Shown piece after piece: positions 1-11,970 of a stretch of 64,000 nt of DNA (its first letter is position 1; each line of letters opens with the position of its first letter). This stretch comes from Mycobacterium ahvazicum (GTDB taxonomy: Bacteria; Actinomycetota; Actinomycetes; Mycobacteriales; Mycobacteriaceae). Both the position numbers and the translations under genes were made by a program. The notes below the pieces were generated by a model. It did no database searches. It saw nothing but the letters and a program-made list of their open reading frames with translations, and was not told the origin of the DNA. The stretch spans positions 868,001 through 932,000 of the forward strand of contig NZ_FXEG02000003.1 of assembly GCF_900176255.2 (NCBI RefSeq), read 5' to 3'.

Positions 1-2
1 CG

Positions 3-746
<744 letters not shown>

Positions 747-788
747 GCCGGCGGCTCCGAATACAGGGAAATAGACAGGAGTGCTCGG

Positions 789-1661
789 TTGAAGAACCTG
801 GGGTTCATCCGATCCCGCGGCCGTAAGCCGCAGAGTCAGCCTCGCAAAAAAGCCCTGCGGGAGCAGAGCAGGCGGCGCCTTCGCCGTCGGCTGTCCGGTG
901 GGGTGCTGCTGATGATCGCGCTGACCATCTCCGGCGGGCTGGCCGCCGTCCTGACCCCCACCCCACAGGTCGCGGTCGCCGACGAGTCGAATTCGGCGCT
1001 GCTGCGCAACGGCAAGCAGCTGTTCGACACCTCCTGTGTGTCCTGCCACGGCGCCAACCTGCAGGGCGTGCCGGACCACGGGCCGAGCCTGATCGGCGTC
1101 GGCGAGGCGGCGGTGTACTTCCAGGTGTCCAGCGGCCGCATGCCGGCCATGCGCGGCGAGGCCCAGGCCCCGCGTAAAGCGCCGATCTTCGACGAGGCCC
1201 AGATCGACGCGCTCGGGGCCTACGTCCAGGCCAACGGTGGCGGCCCGACCGTGGTGCGCAATCCCGACGGCAGCATCGCGATGCACTCGCTGCGCGGCGA
1301 GGACCTGGGCCGCGGTGGCGATCTGTTCCGTCTCAACTGCGCCTCGTGCCACAACTTCACCGGTAAGGGCGGCGCGCTGTCGTCGGGCAAGTTCGCACCC
1401 GACCTGGGTGAGGCCAACGAGCAGCAGATCCTGACGGCGATGCTGACCGGCCCGCAGAACATGCCGAAGTTCGCCGACCGCCAGCTTTCCTTCGAAGCCA
1501 AGAAGGACATCATCGGCTACGTCAAGAACGTCACCGAGGAGCGATCGCCGGGTGGCTACGGCCTGGGCGGGTTCGGGCCGGCACCCGAGGGCATGGCGAT
1601 CTGGATCATCGGGATGGTCGCGGCCATCGCGTTGGCATTGTGGATTGGGGCACGGGCATGA
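789..1661 (+). CDS. qcrC: Cytochrome bc1 (bcc) complex dihaem cytochrome c subunit
   Basis: Carries electrons from the Rieske protein and cytochrome b directly to the aa3 oxidase, so no soluble cytochrome c is needed in actinobacteria. Two CxxCH haem-attachment motifs are visible, CVSCH at about residues 83-87 and CASCH at about 184-188, one per cytochrome c domain. A basic N-terminus is followed by a membrane anchor (about 37-56), and a second helix (about 269-290) closes the protein. The start is TTG with an AGGAG ribosome site 7 bases upstream (777-781). The N-terminal basic segment is a little longer than in M. tuberculosis (290 residues against about 280 recalled). The stop overlaps the start of qcrA by 4 bases. 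Confidence 0.96.
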   Translation: MKNLGFIRSRGRKPQSQPRKKALREQSRRRLRRRLSGGVLLMIALTISGGLAAVLTPTPQVAVADESNSALLRNGKQLFDTSCVSCHGANLQGVPDHGPSLIGVGEAAVYFQVSSGRMPAMRGEAQAPRKAPIFDEAQIDALGAYVQANGGGPTVVRNPDGSIAMHSLRGEDLGRGGDLFRLNCASCHNFTGKGGALSSGKFAPDLGEANEQQILTAMLTGPQNMPKFADRQLSFEAKKDIIGYVKNVTEERSPGGYGLGGFGPAPEGMAIWIIGMVAAIALALWIGARA

Positions 1662-2836
1662 GCTCGGAAAGCACCGGCGTCGGTAAAGAACCGGACCAGG
1701 CCGCACTGGCGGCGATGTCCAACCAGGAACTGCTCGAGCTGGGCGGCAAGATCGACGGCGTCGAGACCGTCTTCAAGGAGCCGCGCTGGCCGGTCGAGGG
1801 CACCAAGGCCGAGAAGCGTGCCGAGCGCGGCGTGGCCCTGTGGCTTTTGCTGGGCGGCGGATTCGGGTTGGCACTGCTGCTGATCTTCTTGTTCTGGCCG
1901 TGGGAGTACAAGGGCGACGGGCAGGCCGGCAACTTCCTCTACTCGCTGGCTACGCCGCTGTACGGTTTCACGTTCGGGATGTCGGTCCTGTCGATCGCCA
2001 TCGGCGCGATCCTGTATCAGAAACGCTTTATCCCGGAAGAGATTTCGATTCAGGACCGCCATGACGGCGTCTCGCGTGACATCGACCGCAAGACGGTCGT
2101 CGCGAACCTGACTGACGCCTACGAGACGTCGACGATCGGGCGCCGCAAGCTGATCGGAGCGTCGTTCGGCCTGGGCATGGGCGCGTTCGGCCTCGGCACC
2201 CTGGTGGCGTTTGCCGGCGGCTTGATCAAGAACCCGTGGAAGCCGGTCGTGCCCACCGCCGACGGCATGAAAGCAGTGCTGTGGACCTCGGGCTGGACCC
2301 CGCGCTACCACGGCGAGACGATCTTCCTGGCGCGCGCCACCGGCGCCACCGAGGGTGCCCCGTTCGTCAAGATGCGCCCCGAGGACATGGACGCCGGCGG
2401 CATGGAGACCGTGTTCCCGTGGCGGGAGTCCGACGGCGACGGCACCACGGTGGAATCGCACGAAAAGCTGATCGGCATCAAGATGGGGGTCCGTAATCCG
2501 GTGATGCTCATCCGGATCCGGCCCACCGACATGCCGCGGGTGGTCAAGCGTCAGAACCAGGAAAGCTTCAACTTCGGCGAGTTCTTCGCGTTCACCAAGG
2601 TCTGCTCGCACCTGGGCTGCCCGTCGTCGCTGTACGAGCAGCAGTCCTACCGAATCCTGTGCCCCTGCCACCAATCGCAGTTCGACGCTCTGCATTTCGC
2701 CAAGCCGATCTTCGGCCCGGCGGCCCGTGCGTTGGCGCAACTGCCGATCACCATTGACTCAAACGGGTATCTCGTCGCCAACGGCGACTTCATCGAGCCC
2801 GTCGGTCCTGCGTTCTGGGAGAGGACGACAACATGA
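1658..2836 (+). CDS. qcrA: Rieske iron-sulfur subunit of cytochrome bcc complex
   Basis: Holds the [2Fe-2S] cluster that accepts electrons from menaquinol. Cluster ligands are seen in CSHLGC (about residues 316-321) and CPCH (about 335-338). Three membrane helices lie in the first half (about 60-80, 95-120 and 165-188), as expected for the actinobacterial three-helix Rieske protein rather than the one-helix form. The ATG at 1658 overlaps the qcrC stop as ATGA and is preferred to an in-frame GTG at 1640. The resulting 392 residues are shorter at the N-terminus than the roughly 430-residue M. tuberculosis protein. The stop overlaps the qcrB start by 4 bases. Confidence 0.95.
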   Translation: MSSESTGVGKEPDQAALAAMSNQELLELGGKIDGVETVFKEPRWPVEGTKAEKRAERGVALWLLLGGGFGLALLLIFLFWPWEYKGDGQAGNFLYSLATPLYGFTFGMSVLSIAIGAILYQKRFIPEEISIQDRHDGVSRDIDRKTVVANLTDAYETSTIGRRKLIGASFGLGMGAFGLGTLVAFAGGLIKNPWKPVVPTADGMKAVLWTSGWTPRYHGETIFLARATGATEGAPFVKMRPEDMDAGGMETVFPWRESDGDGTTVESHEKLIGIKMGVRNPVMLIRIRPTDMPRVVKRQNQESFNFGEFFAFTKVCSHLGCPSSLYEQQSYRILCPCHQSQFDALHFAKPIFGPAARALAQLPITIDSNGYLVANGDFIEPVGPAFWERTTT

Positions 2837-4479
2837 GTCCGAAACTGAGTCCCCCGAAGATCGGTGATGTCCTGGCCCGCCAGGGCGAGGACATCGACAG
2901 CCGGTATCACCCGTCGGCCGCGGTCCGCCGGCAGCTCAACAAGGTCTTCCCGACGCACTGGTCGTTCCTGCTCGGTGAGATCGCGATGTACAGCTTCTTC
3001 GTGCTGCTGATCACCGGGGTGTACCTGACGCTGTTCTTCGACCCGTCCATGGTCGACGTCACCTACAACGGCGTGTACCAGCCGCTGCGCGGCGTCGAGA
3101 TGTCGCGGGCCTACCAGTCGGCACTCGACATCTCCTTCGAGGTCCGCGGCGGCCTGTTCGTCCGCCAGATCCACCACTGGGCCGCGCTGATGTTCTCGGC
3201 GTCGATCATGGTGCACCTGGCGCGCATCTTCTTCACCGGCGCCTTCCGCCGGCCCCGCGAGGCCAACTGGGTGATCGGCTCGCTGCTGCTGATCCTGTCG
3301 ATGTTCGAGGGCTACTTCGGCTACTCACTGCCAGACGACCTGCTCTCCGGCATCGGTCTGCGGGCCGCGCTCTCGTCGATCACGCTGGGCATGCCGGTGA
3401 TCGGAACCTGGCTGCACTGGGCACTTTTCGGCGGTGACTTCCCCGGCACCATCCTGATCCCCCGGATGTACGCCCTGCACATCCTGCTGATCCCGGGCAT
3501 CATCCTGGCGCTGATCGGGCTGCACCTGGCCATGGTGTGGTTCCAGAAGCACACCCAGTTCCCCGGTCCGGGACGCACCGAGCACAACGTCGTCGGCGTG
3601 CGCGTCATGCCGGTGTTCGCGGTCAAGTCCGGCGCGTTCTTCGCGGCCATCGTCGGTGTGCTGGGCCTGATGGGCGGCCTGCTCCAGATCAACCCGATCT
3701 GGAACCTGGGTCCCTACAAGCCATCTCAGGTGTCGGCCGGCTCGCAGCCCGACTTTTACATGATGTGGACCGAAGGCCTGGCGCGTATCTGGCCGCCGTG
3801 GGAGTTCTACTTCTGGCACCACACCATTCCGGCCGTGGTCTGGGTGGCCCTGATCATGGGTGCCGTTTTCATCCTGCTGATCATCTACCCGTTCCTGGAG
3901 AAGCGGTTCAGCGGCGACAAGGCCCACCACAACCTGCTGCAGCGGCCGCGCGACGTGCCGGTGCGGACCTCGATCGGCGCGATGGCGATCGCCTTCTACA
4001 TGCTGCTGACGCTGTGCGCGATGAACGACATCATCGCGTACACGTTCCACATCTCGCTGAACGCGACGACGTGGATCGGGCGTATCGGCATGGTGATCCT
4101 GCCGCCGCTCGTTTTCTTCATCAGCTACCGCTGGTGCATCGGGCTGCAGCGCAGCGACCGGGCGCTGCTTGAGCACGGCGTCGAGACCGGCATCATCAAA
4201 CGGCTGCCGCACGGTGCCTACATCGAGCTGCATCAGCCGCTCGGCCCGGTTGACGACCACGGCCACCCGATTCCGCTGGAATACGCGGGCGCGGCGATTC
4301 CCAACAAGATGAACAAGCTGGGCTCCGCCGGTACGCCGGGCAGCGGCAGCTTCTTGTTCGCCGACCCGGCCTCTGAGGACGCGGCGCTGCGCGAGGCGGC
4401 CCACGCCTCGGAGCAACGCGCGCTGACCGCGCTGCGGGAACGCCAGGAAACCAACGGATCCAGCAACGGCGAGCACTAG
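2833..4479 (+). CDS. qcrB: Cytochrome b subunit of cytochrome bcc complex
   Basis: Menaquinol-oxidising membrane subunit carrying two b haems, and the target of Q203/telacebec-type inhibitors in mycobacteria (family knowledge). The 548-residue protein shows the cytochrome b N-terminal four-helix block with paired histidines ([21 protein letters not shown]), an IWPPWEFY segment at the place of the PEWY quinol-site motif, and the long actinobacterial C-terminal hydrophilic tail. The ATG start overlaps the qcrA stop (ATGA), which indicates translational coupling. A perfect hairpin lies directly across its stop codon. Last gene of the operon. Confidence 0.97.
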   Translation: MSPKLSPPKIGDVLARQGEDIDSRYHPSAAVRRQLNKVFPTHWSFLLGEIAMYSFFVLLITGVYLTLFFDPSMVDVTYNGVYQPLRGVEMSRAYQSALDISFEVRGGLFVRQIHHWAALMFSASIMVHLARIFFTGAFRRPREANWVIGSLLLILSMFEGYFGYSLPDDLLSGIGLRAALSSITLGMPVIGTWLHWALFGGDFPGTILIPRMYALHILLIPGIILALIGLHLAMVWFQKHTQFPGPGRTEHNVVGVRVMPVFAVKSGAFFAAIVGVLGLMGGLLQINPIWNLGPYKPSQVSAGSQPDFYMMWTEGLARIWPPWEFYFWHHTIPAVVWVALIMGAVFILLIIYPFLEKRFSGDKAHHNLLQRPRDVPVRTSIGAMAIAFYMLLTLCAMNDIIAYTFHISLNATTWIGRIGMVILPPLVFFISYRWCIGLQRSDRALLEHGVETGIIKRLPHGAYIELHQPLGPVDDHGHPIPLEYAGAAIPNKMNKLGSAGTPGSGSFLFADPASEDAALREAAHASEQRALTALRERQETNGSSNGEH

Positions 4480-4495
4480 CCGCCGCTGCGGCTAG
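4476..4495. terminator. Perfect 8-bp hairpin between convergent genes
   Basis: CTAGCCGC, a 4-base loop, then GCGGCTAG. It spans the qcrB stop codon and ends one base before the stop of the oppositely oriented DUF5994 remnant, so it could end transcription from both sides. There is no U-tract, which is usual for mycobacterial hairpins. The function is inferred from structure and position. Confidence 0.5.
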
Positions 4496-4496
4496 C

Positions 4497-4939
4497 TCAG
4501 CCGGTGGTGCGTTGCTGTTGGGCCGCGCGCAGGATCGACCCTGCGGTCACGAAGATGGGCTTCTCCCGGTCAGCGGCACAGACCGGCAGGTCGGCGGCGC
4601 AGCGCAATACCATCAGCGCGAGTGCGCTGTAGGTCGCGTACGGGACGATCAGCAGGTTGGCGCGGCGGTCGCCGGCCTCGATGGTCATGACGTGGTGGTG
4701 CTTCTGGTCCCATCCCCCGGCCAATTGAAGTCGGGTGGTCGTTGCAGCGGTTGCCAATTGACGTTGATCGTCGTGATGTCCCCCAGCATCGGAGTCAGCA
4801 GGGCAACCAGGCCGGGCAATTCAATGCTCATGCGGTCGGCGCGCGGCCACCACGCGCCGTCGATGACGCGGCCGAGCTCACGCGCCAGCGACAACCGGAT
4901 GGGTTTGGCTGCGCCGCGACCGCCGACGGGTCGGCTCAT
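4497..4939 (-). pseudogene. DUF5994-family protein, frameshifted
   Basis: Two overlapping reading frames together make one protein. The upstream frame (ATG at 4939) encodes a segment ending in PPDFNWPG and then runs into unrelated residues and a stop at 4685. The other frame continues with WDQKHHHVMTIEAGDRR and runs to the stop at 4497. Joined, they give about 147 residues resembling small actinobacterial DUF5994 proteins (family recalled, function unknown). The break falls at a run of five G (minus strand) in CCGGGGGATGG; one extra G would restore a single frame. It may be a real inactivating deletion or a sequencing error. No gene is known at this place in M. tuberculosis. Confidence 0.6.
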
Positions 4940-5155
4940 CGAAGATGTCGGCTTGCGCTGCTGAGTGTCATAGACTTCACGGGCGATCCCTTCACCGTCG
5001 ACATCGCCCCCAAAGTCGGGGGCGGCGGAGCGGGGCGCCGATGCGGTTGTACTACCGCTGACAACGAGGCCAACTCACGCTTGACGCTACGCCACAGCTA
5101 GGTAATTCCGGAATGTGACGGCGTGACGCGGCCCAAAACCGGGGATGGCTGGTTG

Positions 5156-5389
5156 ATGGCAGTTCAAGACTGGAACGACGCACCCGAGATTCACCCGTCG
5201 CAGATTCGGGTGGGTGACGTCATCGGGACGAGTCGCCCCACCGGTCTGCGCTACACGGTCAAGATGATCGGCTCACCGCACACAGGTCCGCGACAGTGGA
5301 CGTTTTTCTGCCGGGACGACGGAGGCCTGCAGCACACCAGCACGTTCCGCGAGGACGAGTTGGTCCGCAGGTACGCCAAAGCTTCGTGA
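5156..5389 (+). CDS. Small hypothetical protein
   Basis: Encodes 77 residues from the ATG at 5156 (88 from a GTG at 5123). It is soluble and rather polar, with no signal peptide or membrane segment. The sequence (IRVGDVIGTSRPTGLRYTVKMIG, with a later WTFFCRDDGG) has alternating hydrophobic residues suggesting a small beta-rich domain. No known family is recognised. It ends 7 bp before the stop of the convergent membrane gene. Support is codon-usage-like composition and a plausible protein sequence; no strong ribosome site is visible. It lies in a region not shared with M. tuberculosis. Confidence 0.5.
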   Translation: MAVQDWNDAPEIHPSQIRVGDVIGTSRPTGLRYTVKMIGSPHTGPRQWTFFCRDDGGLQHTSTFREDELVRRYAKAS

Positions 5390-5396
5390 CAGCCGA

Positions 5397-6029
5397 CTAG
5401 GTTGCGGCGACTTCCCGGCGTAACTGGCGCACGTAGAGCCATTCGACCGCCGGCATCGCCGCGGTGACGGCGGCGGCCAGCCCGTAGCCCACCCAGGACG
5501 GGCCGTCGTGCCCCACGGCCATCGAGTAGGTCGCCGCGGCGACGGCAATCAGTGCGATGCCCATCGTCGTGGTCAACACGACGGTGCCGCGCAACCAGAT
5601 TCGGTCCACGGCCTCGCCGGACCACTCCCCGTTCGCGTCGGCGGCCGGGGCGCGCTGCGGGCGCACCCGTTCGACCACGGTGCGCGCGTTGGACGTCCGG
5701 GTCGGCGGCCTTCCCTGCAGGGCCGTCGACCGAACGATCGGCGGTTCGGCGTTGGTCATCCGGCGGGCCCGCAGCAGCACCGGGATGGCGCCGGCGATGA
5801 TCAACGCGGACACGACGATGACGGTGTACAGCACCCACGGCGTGCTGTGCGAATTCCGGGCCGCGCTGTGCAGGCCGCCGCCGAGATCGGCCAGCGCGAC
5901 GGCAGCGGCCACGCTGACCCCCAGCAACAGCAGCCAGATCACGGCGCACGTGCCCAGCAGCAAGCGATCGATGACATCCGGCGGAACGGTGTCGGACCCG
6001 CGACGGTACGCGGAGTATCTGCTGACCAT
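5397..6029 (-). CDS. Conserved membrane protein (Rv2197c type)
   Basis: Four predicted membrane helices in two pairs: about residues 22-46 and 64-84, then 146-170 and 174-192. They flank a basic, proline-containing cytoplasmic loop. The sequence matches the mycobacterial Rv2197c family, whose function is unknown. Its ATG shares one base with the stop codon of mmpS3 (TGATG), so the two are almost certainly translated from one mRNA. It sits between the cytochrome bcc genes and ctaC-ctaF, but no motif ties it to respiration. Confidence 0.85.
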   Translation of the reverse strand: MVSRYSAYRRGSDTVPPDVIDRLLLGTCAVIWLLLLGVSVAAAVALADLGGGLHSAARNSHSTPWVLYTVIVVSALIIAGAIPVLLRARRMTNAEPPIVRSTALQGRPPTRTSNARTVVERVRPQRAPAADANGEWSGEAVDRIWLRGTVVLTTTMGIALIAVAAATYSMAVGHDGPSWVGYGLAAAVTAAMPAVEWLYVRQLRREVAAT

Positions 6030-6939
6030 CAGCAGCTCGTCTGGGGCTGGTCGGCATTGTTCGACGACAGCACCGTTCCGTCACTGGTGGTGATCGAGCA
6101 ATTGAGCCGGCTGACCCGGAAGAGGCTGGACGCCTGCACGGAGCCGACGTCGGATTGCGAGATCGGGGTGACCGTCATCGACCACGGGATGTAGACGTTG
6201 TGCTGGGTGCGTGAGCGGCCCGAGGCGTCGACGTAGGTCACCGAGATGATGTCGCCCGGGGCCTTGGTCCCGGTCACCGAATAGGTGACTTGCCGCGGAC
6301 CGGCCGGTGTCGTCGGCGCCGGAGGCGGGGCCGCGGTAGCCGAAGTCGTGGCCGGCGGGGCTGCGGGGGGGGGGGCGGGGGGGGGCGGGGCGGGGTTGGT
6401 GGTGGCGGCGGCGGTTCGGTGGTGGTCGGCGGCGGTGGCGGCTTGGTCGTGGTGATTTCGTCCTGCACGGGAGGCGTCGACGACGTGGTGGTGCCCGGAT
6501 TGGCCAGTTGGCTGGTGTCGGTGCGCGCGAACAGCAGCGACACCGACACCACCAGCGCGATCGCGGCCACGATGGCGGCCACGCCGACCACCCACGGCCA
6601 GCGAGGGGCGCCGTCGTGGTCTTCGTCGTCGTCGGCCGCGTCGTCGTAATTCTCGTAGTCGTAGAGCCTCAGATCGGCCGGCAGATATGGGCCGCTGATG
6701 AAATGCTCGGACTCCGGCGCGGAGTAGGCACGCGAATATGCGTCCGTCTCGCCGGTCTGCTCTGCGGCCGGTATCGCGCCGCTGTCGCCGAATGGCTCGA
6801 GTTCGTGACGGCCGTGCAATTCGTCGTCGTGCTCGTCTGATTCGTCGTCGGGCTCGCCGCCGGAATTCGGTTCGTGGGTGAGCTCACTGGCCGAATCGGA
6901 TTCGTCGGGTTCCCATCCCGGGGGTTTCGGCCCGCTCAT
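6029..6939 (-). pseudogene. mmpS3: MmpS3 family membrane protein, frameshift in proline-rich linker
   Basis: The N-terminal frame (ATG at 6939) gives an acidic cytoplasmic region with [19 protein letters not shown], a membrane helix ([20 protein letters not shown]) and a Pro/Thr-rich linker. It then runs out of frame to a stop at 6274. The conserved C-terminal MmpS domain ([21 protein letters not shown] to NADQPQTSC) lies in another frame ending at 6029. The switch must fall in the linker, where the plus strand reads a run of 11 G, one C, 9 G, one C and 4 G (6365-6390). The joined product would be about 300 residues, the usual MmpS3 size. Either a homopolymer read error or a true slippage site is possible. 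Confidence 0.75.
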
Positions 6940-7121
6940 GTCTGCCTGCCCTGTCCAACTGCGTCACCTGCGCACGCGGCTTCAGGGGTACCTCGTGTCG
7001 CACGCGCTCGGGAGATTCTCATGTGCCTGCGCAAACCCTACCGAACCGGGCAGCGCATAGAAGTCTTGGCAAACGGGCGACAGCTCAACTGATGCCCAGA
7101 TTGTTACCTTTGAGACGCAAA

Positions 7122-7541
7122 TCAGTGCTTCTCGGGGCCCACGTAGTACTCAAAGACCAATCCGGCGGCCGAAGCAAGGATGAACACCACACCGGCGACG
7201 ATCAGCCAGGGCAGCCACAGCGCGATACCAACCGCGGCCACCGAGCCCGACAATGCGAGCATCAGCGGCCACCAGCTGTGCGGGGCGAAGAATCCCAATT
7301 CGCCTGCACCGTCGCTGATTTCAGCACCCTCGTAGTCCTCGGGTCGGGTGTCGAGGCGGCGAGCCACGAACCGGAAGAAGGTGGCCGTGATCAACGCCAG
7401 ACCGCCGGTCAGCGCCAGCGCGGTGGTACCCGCCCACTCCTCGCCGCCGGTGGCGTACAGCGCCGTCAGTACCCCGTAGAGCACCGCGCAAAAGACGAAG
7501 AACGCGGCGATGAATTCGAACAGCCTTGCTTCGATATGCAT
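7122..7541 (-). CDS. ctaF: Cytochrome c oxidase subunit IV (actinobacterial)
   Basis: Small actinobacterium-specific subunit of the aa3 oxidase, 139 residues. It has four membrane helices: two in the N-terminal half (starting at about residues 8 and 40) and two in the C-terminal half after an acidic loop ([17 protein letters not shown]). The family match to Rv2199c is clear. It starts 8 bp after the ctaC stop, so the two form an operon. The 180 bp between it and mmpS3 contains no gene. Confidence 0.92.
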   Translation of the reverse strand: MHIEARLFEFIAAFFVFCAVLYGVLTALYATGGEEWAGTTALALTGGLALITATFFRFVARRLDTRPEDYEGAEISDGAGELGFFAPHSWWPLMLALSGSVAAVGIALWLPWLIVAGVVFILASAAGLVFEYYVGPEKH

Positions 7542-7549
7542 TGCGTGTC

Positions 7550-8605
7550 CTAACCGACTGGTTGCGTCTGTTCGCCGCGGCGAGTGTCGAACGGATGAGT
7601 GGTCACCGCGACCGGAGACTGGGCGATCGCCTGCAACGCTTGAGCGTTCGTCTTTCCTTCGCTGCGTTGCTGCAAATAAGCCTTGAAGTCATTGGGCTCA
7701 ACGACGCGGACCTCGAAGTTCATCATCGAGTGATACGTGCCGCACATCTCCGCGCAGTGGCCGACGAATGCCCCGGTCTTTTGGATCTCTTCGACCTGGA
7801 ACACGTTGACCGAGTTGTTCTGCTTGGGATAGGCCATCACGTCGCGCTTGAACAGGAATTCCGGCACCCAGAAAGCGTGGATGACGTCGGCCGAATTCAA
7901 GACGAATTCGATGCGCTTACCGGCCGGCAGCACCAATACCGGAATCTCGGTGGGCGTTCCCAGCGTCTCGATCTTGTCGAAGTTCAGGTAGGACCGGTCT
8001 TCGGTGTTGATCCCGCGCACCGGGCCGACGCGCTCTTCGCCGTGCTCATCCTTGCCCTCGGGCTTGGAGACCATCGCCTTCTTCCGGGCCTCGTCGGCGC
8101 CGTCGTAGGTCAGTGTGCCGTCCTTGAAGTTGACGCTCTGATAACCGAACTTCCAGTTCCACTGGAAGGCCGTGACGTCGATCACAACCTCGGGGTTTTT
8201 GTCCAGGTGCAGCATCTTCTCCTGCACCACGACGGTGAAGTAGAACAGCACCGAGATGATCAGGAACGGCGTCACCGTGAGCACCAGCTCCAGCGGCATG
8301 TTGTAGCCGAACTGCCGCGGCAGGTCGGTGTCGGTGGCCTTCTTCCGGTGGAACGCCGACGACCAGAAGATCAGGCCCCACACGATGACCCCGACGACCA
8401 GCGAAGCGATTACCGCGCCGATCCACAGCTCTCGGTTGAGGTGGGCCTGCGGGGTGATGCCCTCGGGCCAGCCCAGCGCAAACACCGTCTGCCAGCTGCA
8501 ACCACTCAGGGTGACCGCCAGCACTCCCAGCGTTCCGGCCAGCGCCAGCGTTCGAAATATGCGATGCGACAAACGCTGCGAACGGAACTGCCCGCCGGGT
8601 GTCAC
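7550..8605 (-). CDS. ctaC: Cytochrome c oxidase subunit II
   Basis: Holds the binuclear CuA centre that receives electrons for the aa3 oxidase. CuA ligands are visible in HAFWVPEF and in [14 protein letters not shown] near the C-terminus. The N-terminus carries a lipoprotein signal ending in a TLSGC lipobox, then two membrane helices ([21 protein letters not shown] and [21 protein letters not shown]). A GTG at 8605, preceded by a strong AGGAGG site (8613-8618), gives 351 residues. A longer reading from 8728 would place about 40 non-family residues ahead of the signal. It is followed by ctaF. Divergent asnB begins 153 bp upstream. Confidence 0.95.
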   Translation of the reverse strand: MTPGGQFRSQRLSHRIFRTLALAGTLGVLAVTLSGCSWQTVFALGWPEGITPQAHLNRELWIGAVIASLVVGVIVWGLIFWSSAFHRKKATDTDLPRQFGYNMPLELVLTVTPFLIISVLFYFTVVVQEKMLHLDKNPEVVIDVTAFQWNWKFGYQSVNFKDGTLTYDGADEARKKAMVSKPEGKDEHGEERVGPVRGINTEDRSYLNFDKIETLGTPTEIPVLVLPAGKRIEFVLNSADVIHAFWVPEFLFKRDVMAYPKQNNSVNVFQVEEIQKTGAFVGHCAEMCGTYHSMMNFEVRVVEPNDFKAYLQQRSEGKTNAQALQAIAQSPVAVTTHPFDTRRGEQTQPVG

Positions 8606-8758
8606 GTTGGCGCCTCCTGCTCGAACGTCGAATACTACGCAGCGTAGACCACGCCGCTGCGCCCGGCGACTAAACCCCGGCCGGTCGGGCGCCGCGTCGT
8701 CGCGACCGGCCCGGTGCGGCGCCCACAAGCGTCACCGAAGTACGGCATATTGGTGGCC

Positions 8759-10702
8759 GTGTGTGGACTGCTGGCGTTCGTCGCGGACCCGGACAGTGCT
8801 GATGCGGCCCGGGCCGACGATGCAGTCGCGCGCGCGTCGCATTTGATGCGCCACCGCGGACCCGACGAGCCGGGCACCTGGGCCGACCCTGGCGCCGACG
8901 GAACGGTTGTCTTCGGCTTCAACCGGCTGTCCATCATCGACATCGCGCATTCGCATCAGCCGCTGCGCTGGGGACCGCCCGAGACGCCCGACCGCTACGT
9001 GCTGGTGTTCAACGGCGAGATTTACAACTACCTCGAACTGCGCGAGGAACTGGCCGCCCAGTACGGCGCCGCCTTCGCCACCGACGGTGACGGCGAGGCC
9101 ATCGTCGCCGGCTACCACCATTGGGGCACCGGCGTGCTGACCCGGCTGCGCGGCATGTTCGCCTTCGCGCTGTGGGACACAGTCACCCGCGAATTGTTCT
9201 GTGCCCGCGATCCTTTCGGCATCAAGCCGCTGTTCATGGCGACCGGCACCGGCGGCACGGCGGTGGCAAGCGAGAAAAAGTGCCTGCTGGATCTCGTCGA
9301 CTTGGTCGCGTTCGACACCGCGATCGACGAGCGCGCAGTGCAGCACTACACCGTGCTGCAGTACGTGCCGGAGCCCGAGACGCTGCACCGCGGGGTGCGC
9401 CGGCTGGAATCGGGTTGCTACGCGCGCATCCGGCCCGGATCCCCGCCGCAGGTCAGCCGTTACTTCGCGCCGCGGTTCGCCGCGGCGCCGTTGACCCGCG
9501 ACACCGAGCAGGCCCGCTACGACGAGATCACCGCGGTGCTCGAGGACTCGGTGGCCAAGCACATGCGCGCCGACGTGACCGTCGGGGCGTTCCTGTCCGG
9601 CGGCATCGATTCCACCGCGATCGCGGCACTGGCCATCCGGCACAACCCGCGGCTGATCACGTTCACCACCGGATTCGAGCGCGAGGGCTTCTCCGAGATC
9701 GACGTCGCGGTGGCCTCGGCCGAGGCGATCGGTGCCCGCCACATCGCCAAGGTGGTCAGCGCCGGCGAGTTCGTCGCCGCCCTGCCCGAGATCGTCTGGT
9801 ATCTCGACGAACCGGTCGCCGACCCGGCGCTGGTGCCGCTGTTCTTCGTCGCGCGTGAGGCCCGCAAGCACGTGAAGGTGGTGCTCTCCGGTGAGGGCGC
9901 CGACGAGCTGTTCGGCGGCTACACGATATATCGAGAACCGTTGTCGCTGAAGCCTTTTGACTATCTGCCCCGGCCGCTGCGGCGGTCGATGGGCAAGATG
10001 AGCAAGCCGCTGCCCGACGGGATGCGCGGCAAGAGCCTGCTGCATCGCGGCTCGCTGACGCTCGAGGAGCGCTACTACGGCAACGCCCGCAGCTTCTCGG
10101 ATGCCCAACTGCGCGACGTGTTGACCGGGTTCCGCGACGATTGGACGCATACCGACGTGACGGCCTCGGTGTACGCCGAATCGGCGGGCTGGGACCCGGT
10201 GGCTCGGATGCAGCATGTCGACCTGTTCACCTGGCTGCGCGGCGACATTCTGGTCAAGGCCGACAAGATGACGATGGCCAACTCGCTGGAGCTGCGGGTG
10301 CCGTTCCTGGACCCGGAGGTGTTCGCCGTCGCGTCGCGGCTACCCGTCGAGGCGAAGATCACCCGCACGACCACCAAATACGCGCTGCGGCGCGCGCTGG
10401 AGCCCATCGTCCCCGCGCACGTGCTGCACCGGCCCAAGCTCGGGTTTCCGGTGCCCATCCGGCATTGGCTGCGTGCCGGCGAACTGCTGGAGTGGGCCTA
10501 CGCGACGGTGGACGCGTCGCAGGCCGGGCATCTGGTCGATACCGCCGCCGTCCGCCGGATGCTCGACGAACACCGCAGCGGCTTCGGTGATCACAGCCGC
10601 CGGCTGTGGACGGTGCTGATCTTCATGCTCTGGCATGCGATCTTCGTCGAGGGCACCGTGGTGCCCCAGATCAGCGAGCCGGTGTACCCGGTTCAGCTTT
10701 AG
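8759..10702 (+). CDS. asnB: Asparagine synthetase (glutamine-hydrolysing)
   Basis: Makes asparagine from aspartate, glutamine and ATP. The GTG at 8759 gives a protein starting Met-Cys-Gly-Leu-Leu-Ala, so the cysteine becomes the N-terminal nucleophile of the class II glutaminase domain (about residues 1-220) after processing. The synthetase domain has the ATP-binding signature AFLSGGIDSTAIAAL and SGEGADELFGGY. Length (647 residues) is normal. An in-frame upstream extension to 8714 would hide the catalytic Cys and is rejected. It shares the region 8606-8758 with divergent ctaC. Nested inverted repeats follow its stop. Confidence 0.96.
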   Translation: MCGLLAFVADPDSADAARADDAVARASHLMRHRGPDEPGTWADPGADGTVVFGFNRLSIIDIAHSHQPLRWGPPETPDRYVLVFNGEIYNYLELREELAAQYGAAFATDGDGEAIVAGYHHWGTGVLTRLRGMFAFALWDTVTRELFCARDPFGIKPLFMATGTGGTAVASEKKCLLDLVDLVAFDTAIDERAVQHYTVLQYVPEPETLHRGVRRLESGCYARIRPGSPPQVSRYFAPRFAAAPLTRDTEQARYDEITAVLEDSVAKHMRADVTVGAFLSGGIDSTAIAALAIRHNPRLITFTTGFEREGFSEIDVAVASAEAIGARHIAKVVSAGEFVAALPEIVWYLDEPVADPALVPLFFVAREARKHVKVVLSGEGADELFGGYTIYREPLSLKPFDYLPRPLRRSMGKMSKPLPDGMRGKSLLHRGSLTLEERYYGNARSFSDAQLRDVLTGFRDDWTHTDVTASVYAESAGWDPVARMQHVDLFTWLRGDILVKADKMTMANSLELRVPFLDPEVFAVASRLPVEAKITRTTTKYALRRALEPIVPAHVLHRPKLGFPVPIRHWLRAGELLEWAYATVDASQAGHLVDTAAVRRMLDEHRSGFGDHSRRLWTVLIFMLWHAIFVEGTVVPQISEPVYPVQL

Positions 10703-10707
10703 CGGGT

Positions 10708-10789
10708 CGTCGAGTGTGAAACCTGGGCCTTGAGTGTGAGGCCACGGCGCCCTGAGCGCACACTCGGCGCCGCGGGTTCACACTCGACG
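10708..10789. repeat. Nested GAGTGTG inverted repeats between convergent genes
   Basis: The outer arms are perfect over 13 bp: CGTCGAGTGTGAA (10708-10720) and TTCACACTCGACG (10777-10789). An inner pair, GAGTGTG (10732-10738) and CACACTC (10759-10765), sits inside. The element fills the space between asnB and adoK, which converge, so it can form a large cruciform or a bidirectional terminator. A related element with an AGTGTGCGG stem occurs at 62475-62506, also between convergent genes, which points to a dispersed repeat family. Confidence 0.65.
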
Positions 10790-10800
10790 GCTGCCTAGCA

Positions 10801-11805
<1,005 letters not shown>

Positions 11806-11970
11806 CTAGCCTACCTACGCGTTTCGACGGCCAACCAGACAGCGCCAGCGTCGGCGGTCGGCGCACGGGGGTGCGCTAGCCTCCCTAGGGAACTCACCTG
11901 AAGTCGCCGGGACCGACTATTCGGGCGGTACCCGCTCGTGGTCGGTGTCTACCAACGTAGGAGATCCACA

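Noticed and set aside
8732-10216. 494-residue minus-strand frame over asnB
   Set aside because: Antisense to an intact asparagine synthetase; biased His/Gly/Arg composition without motifs.
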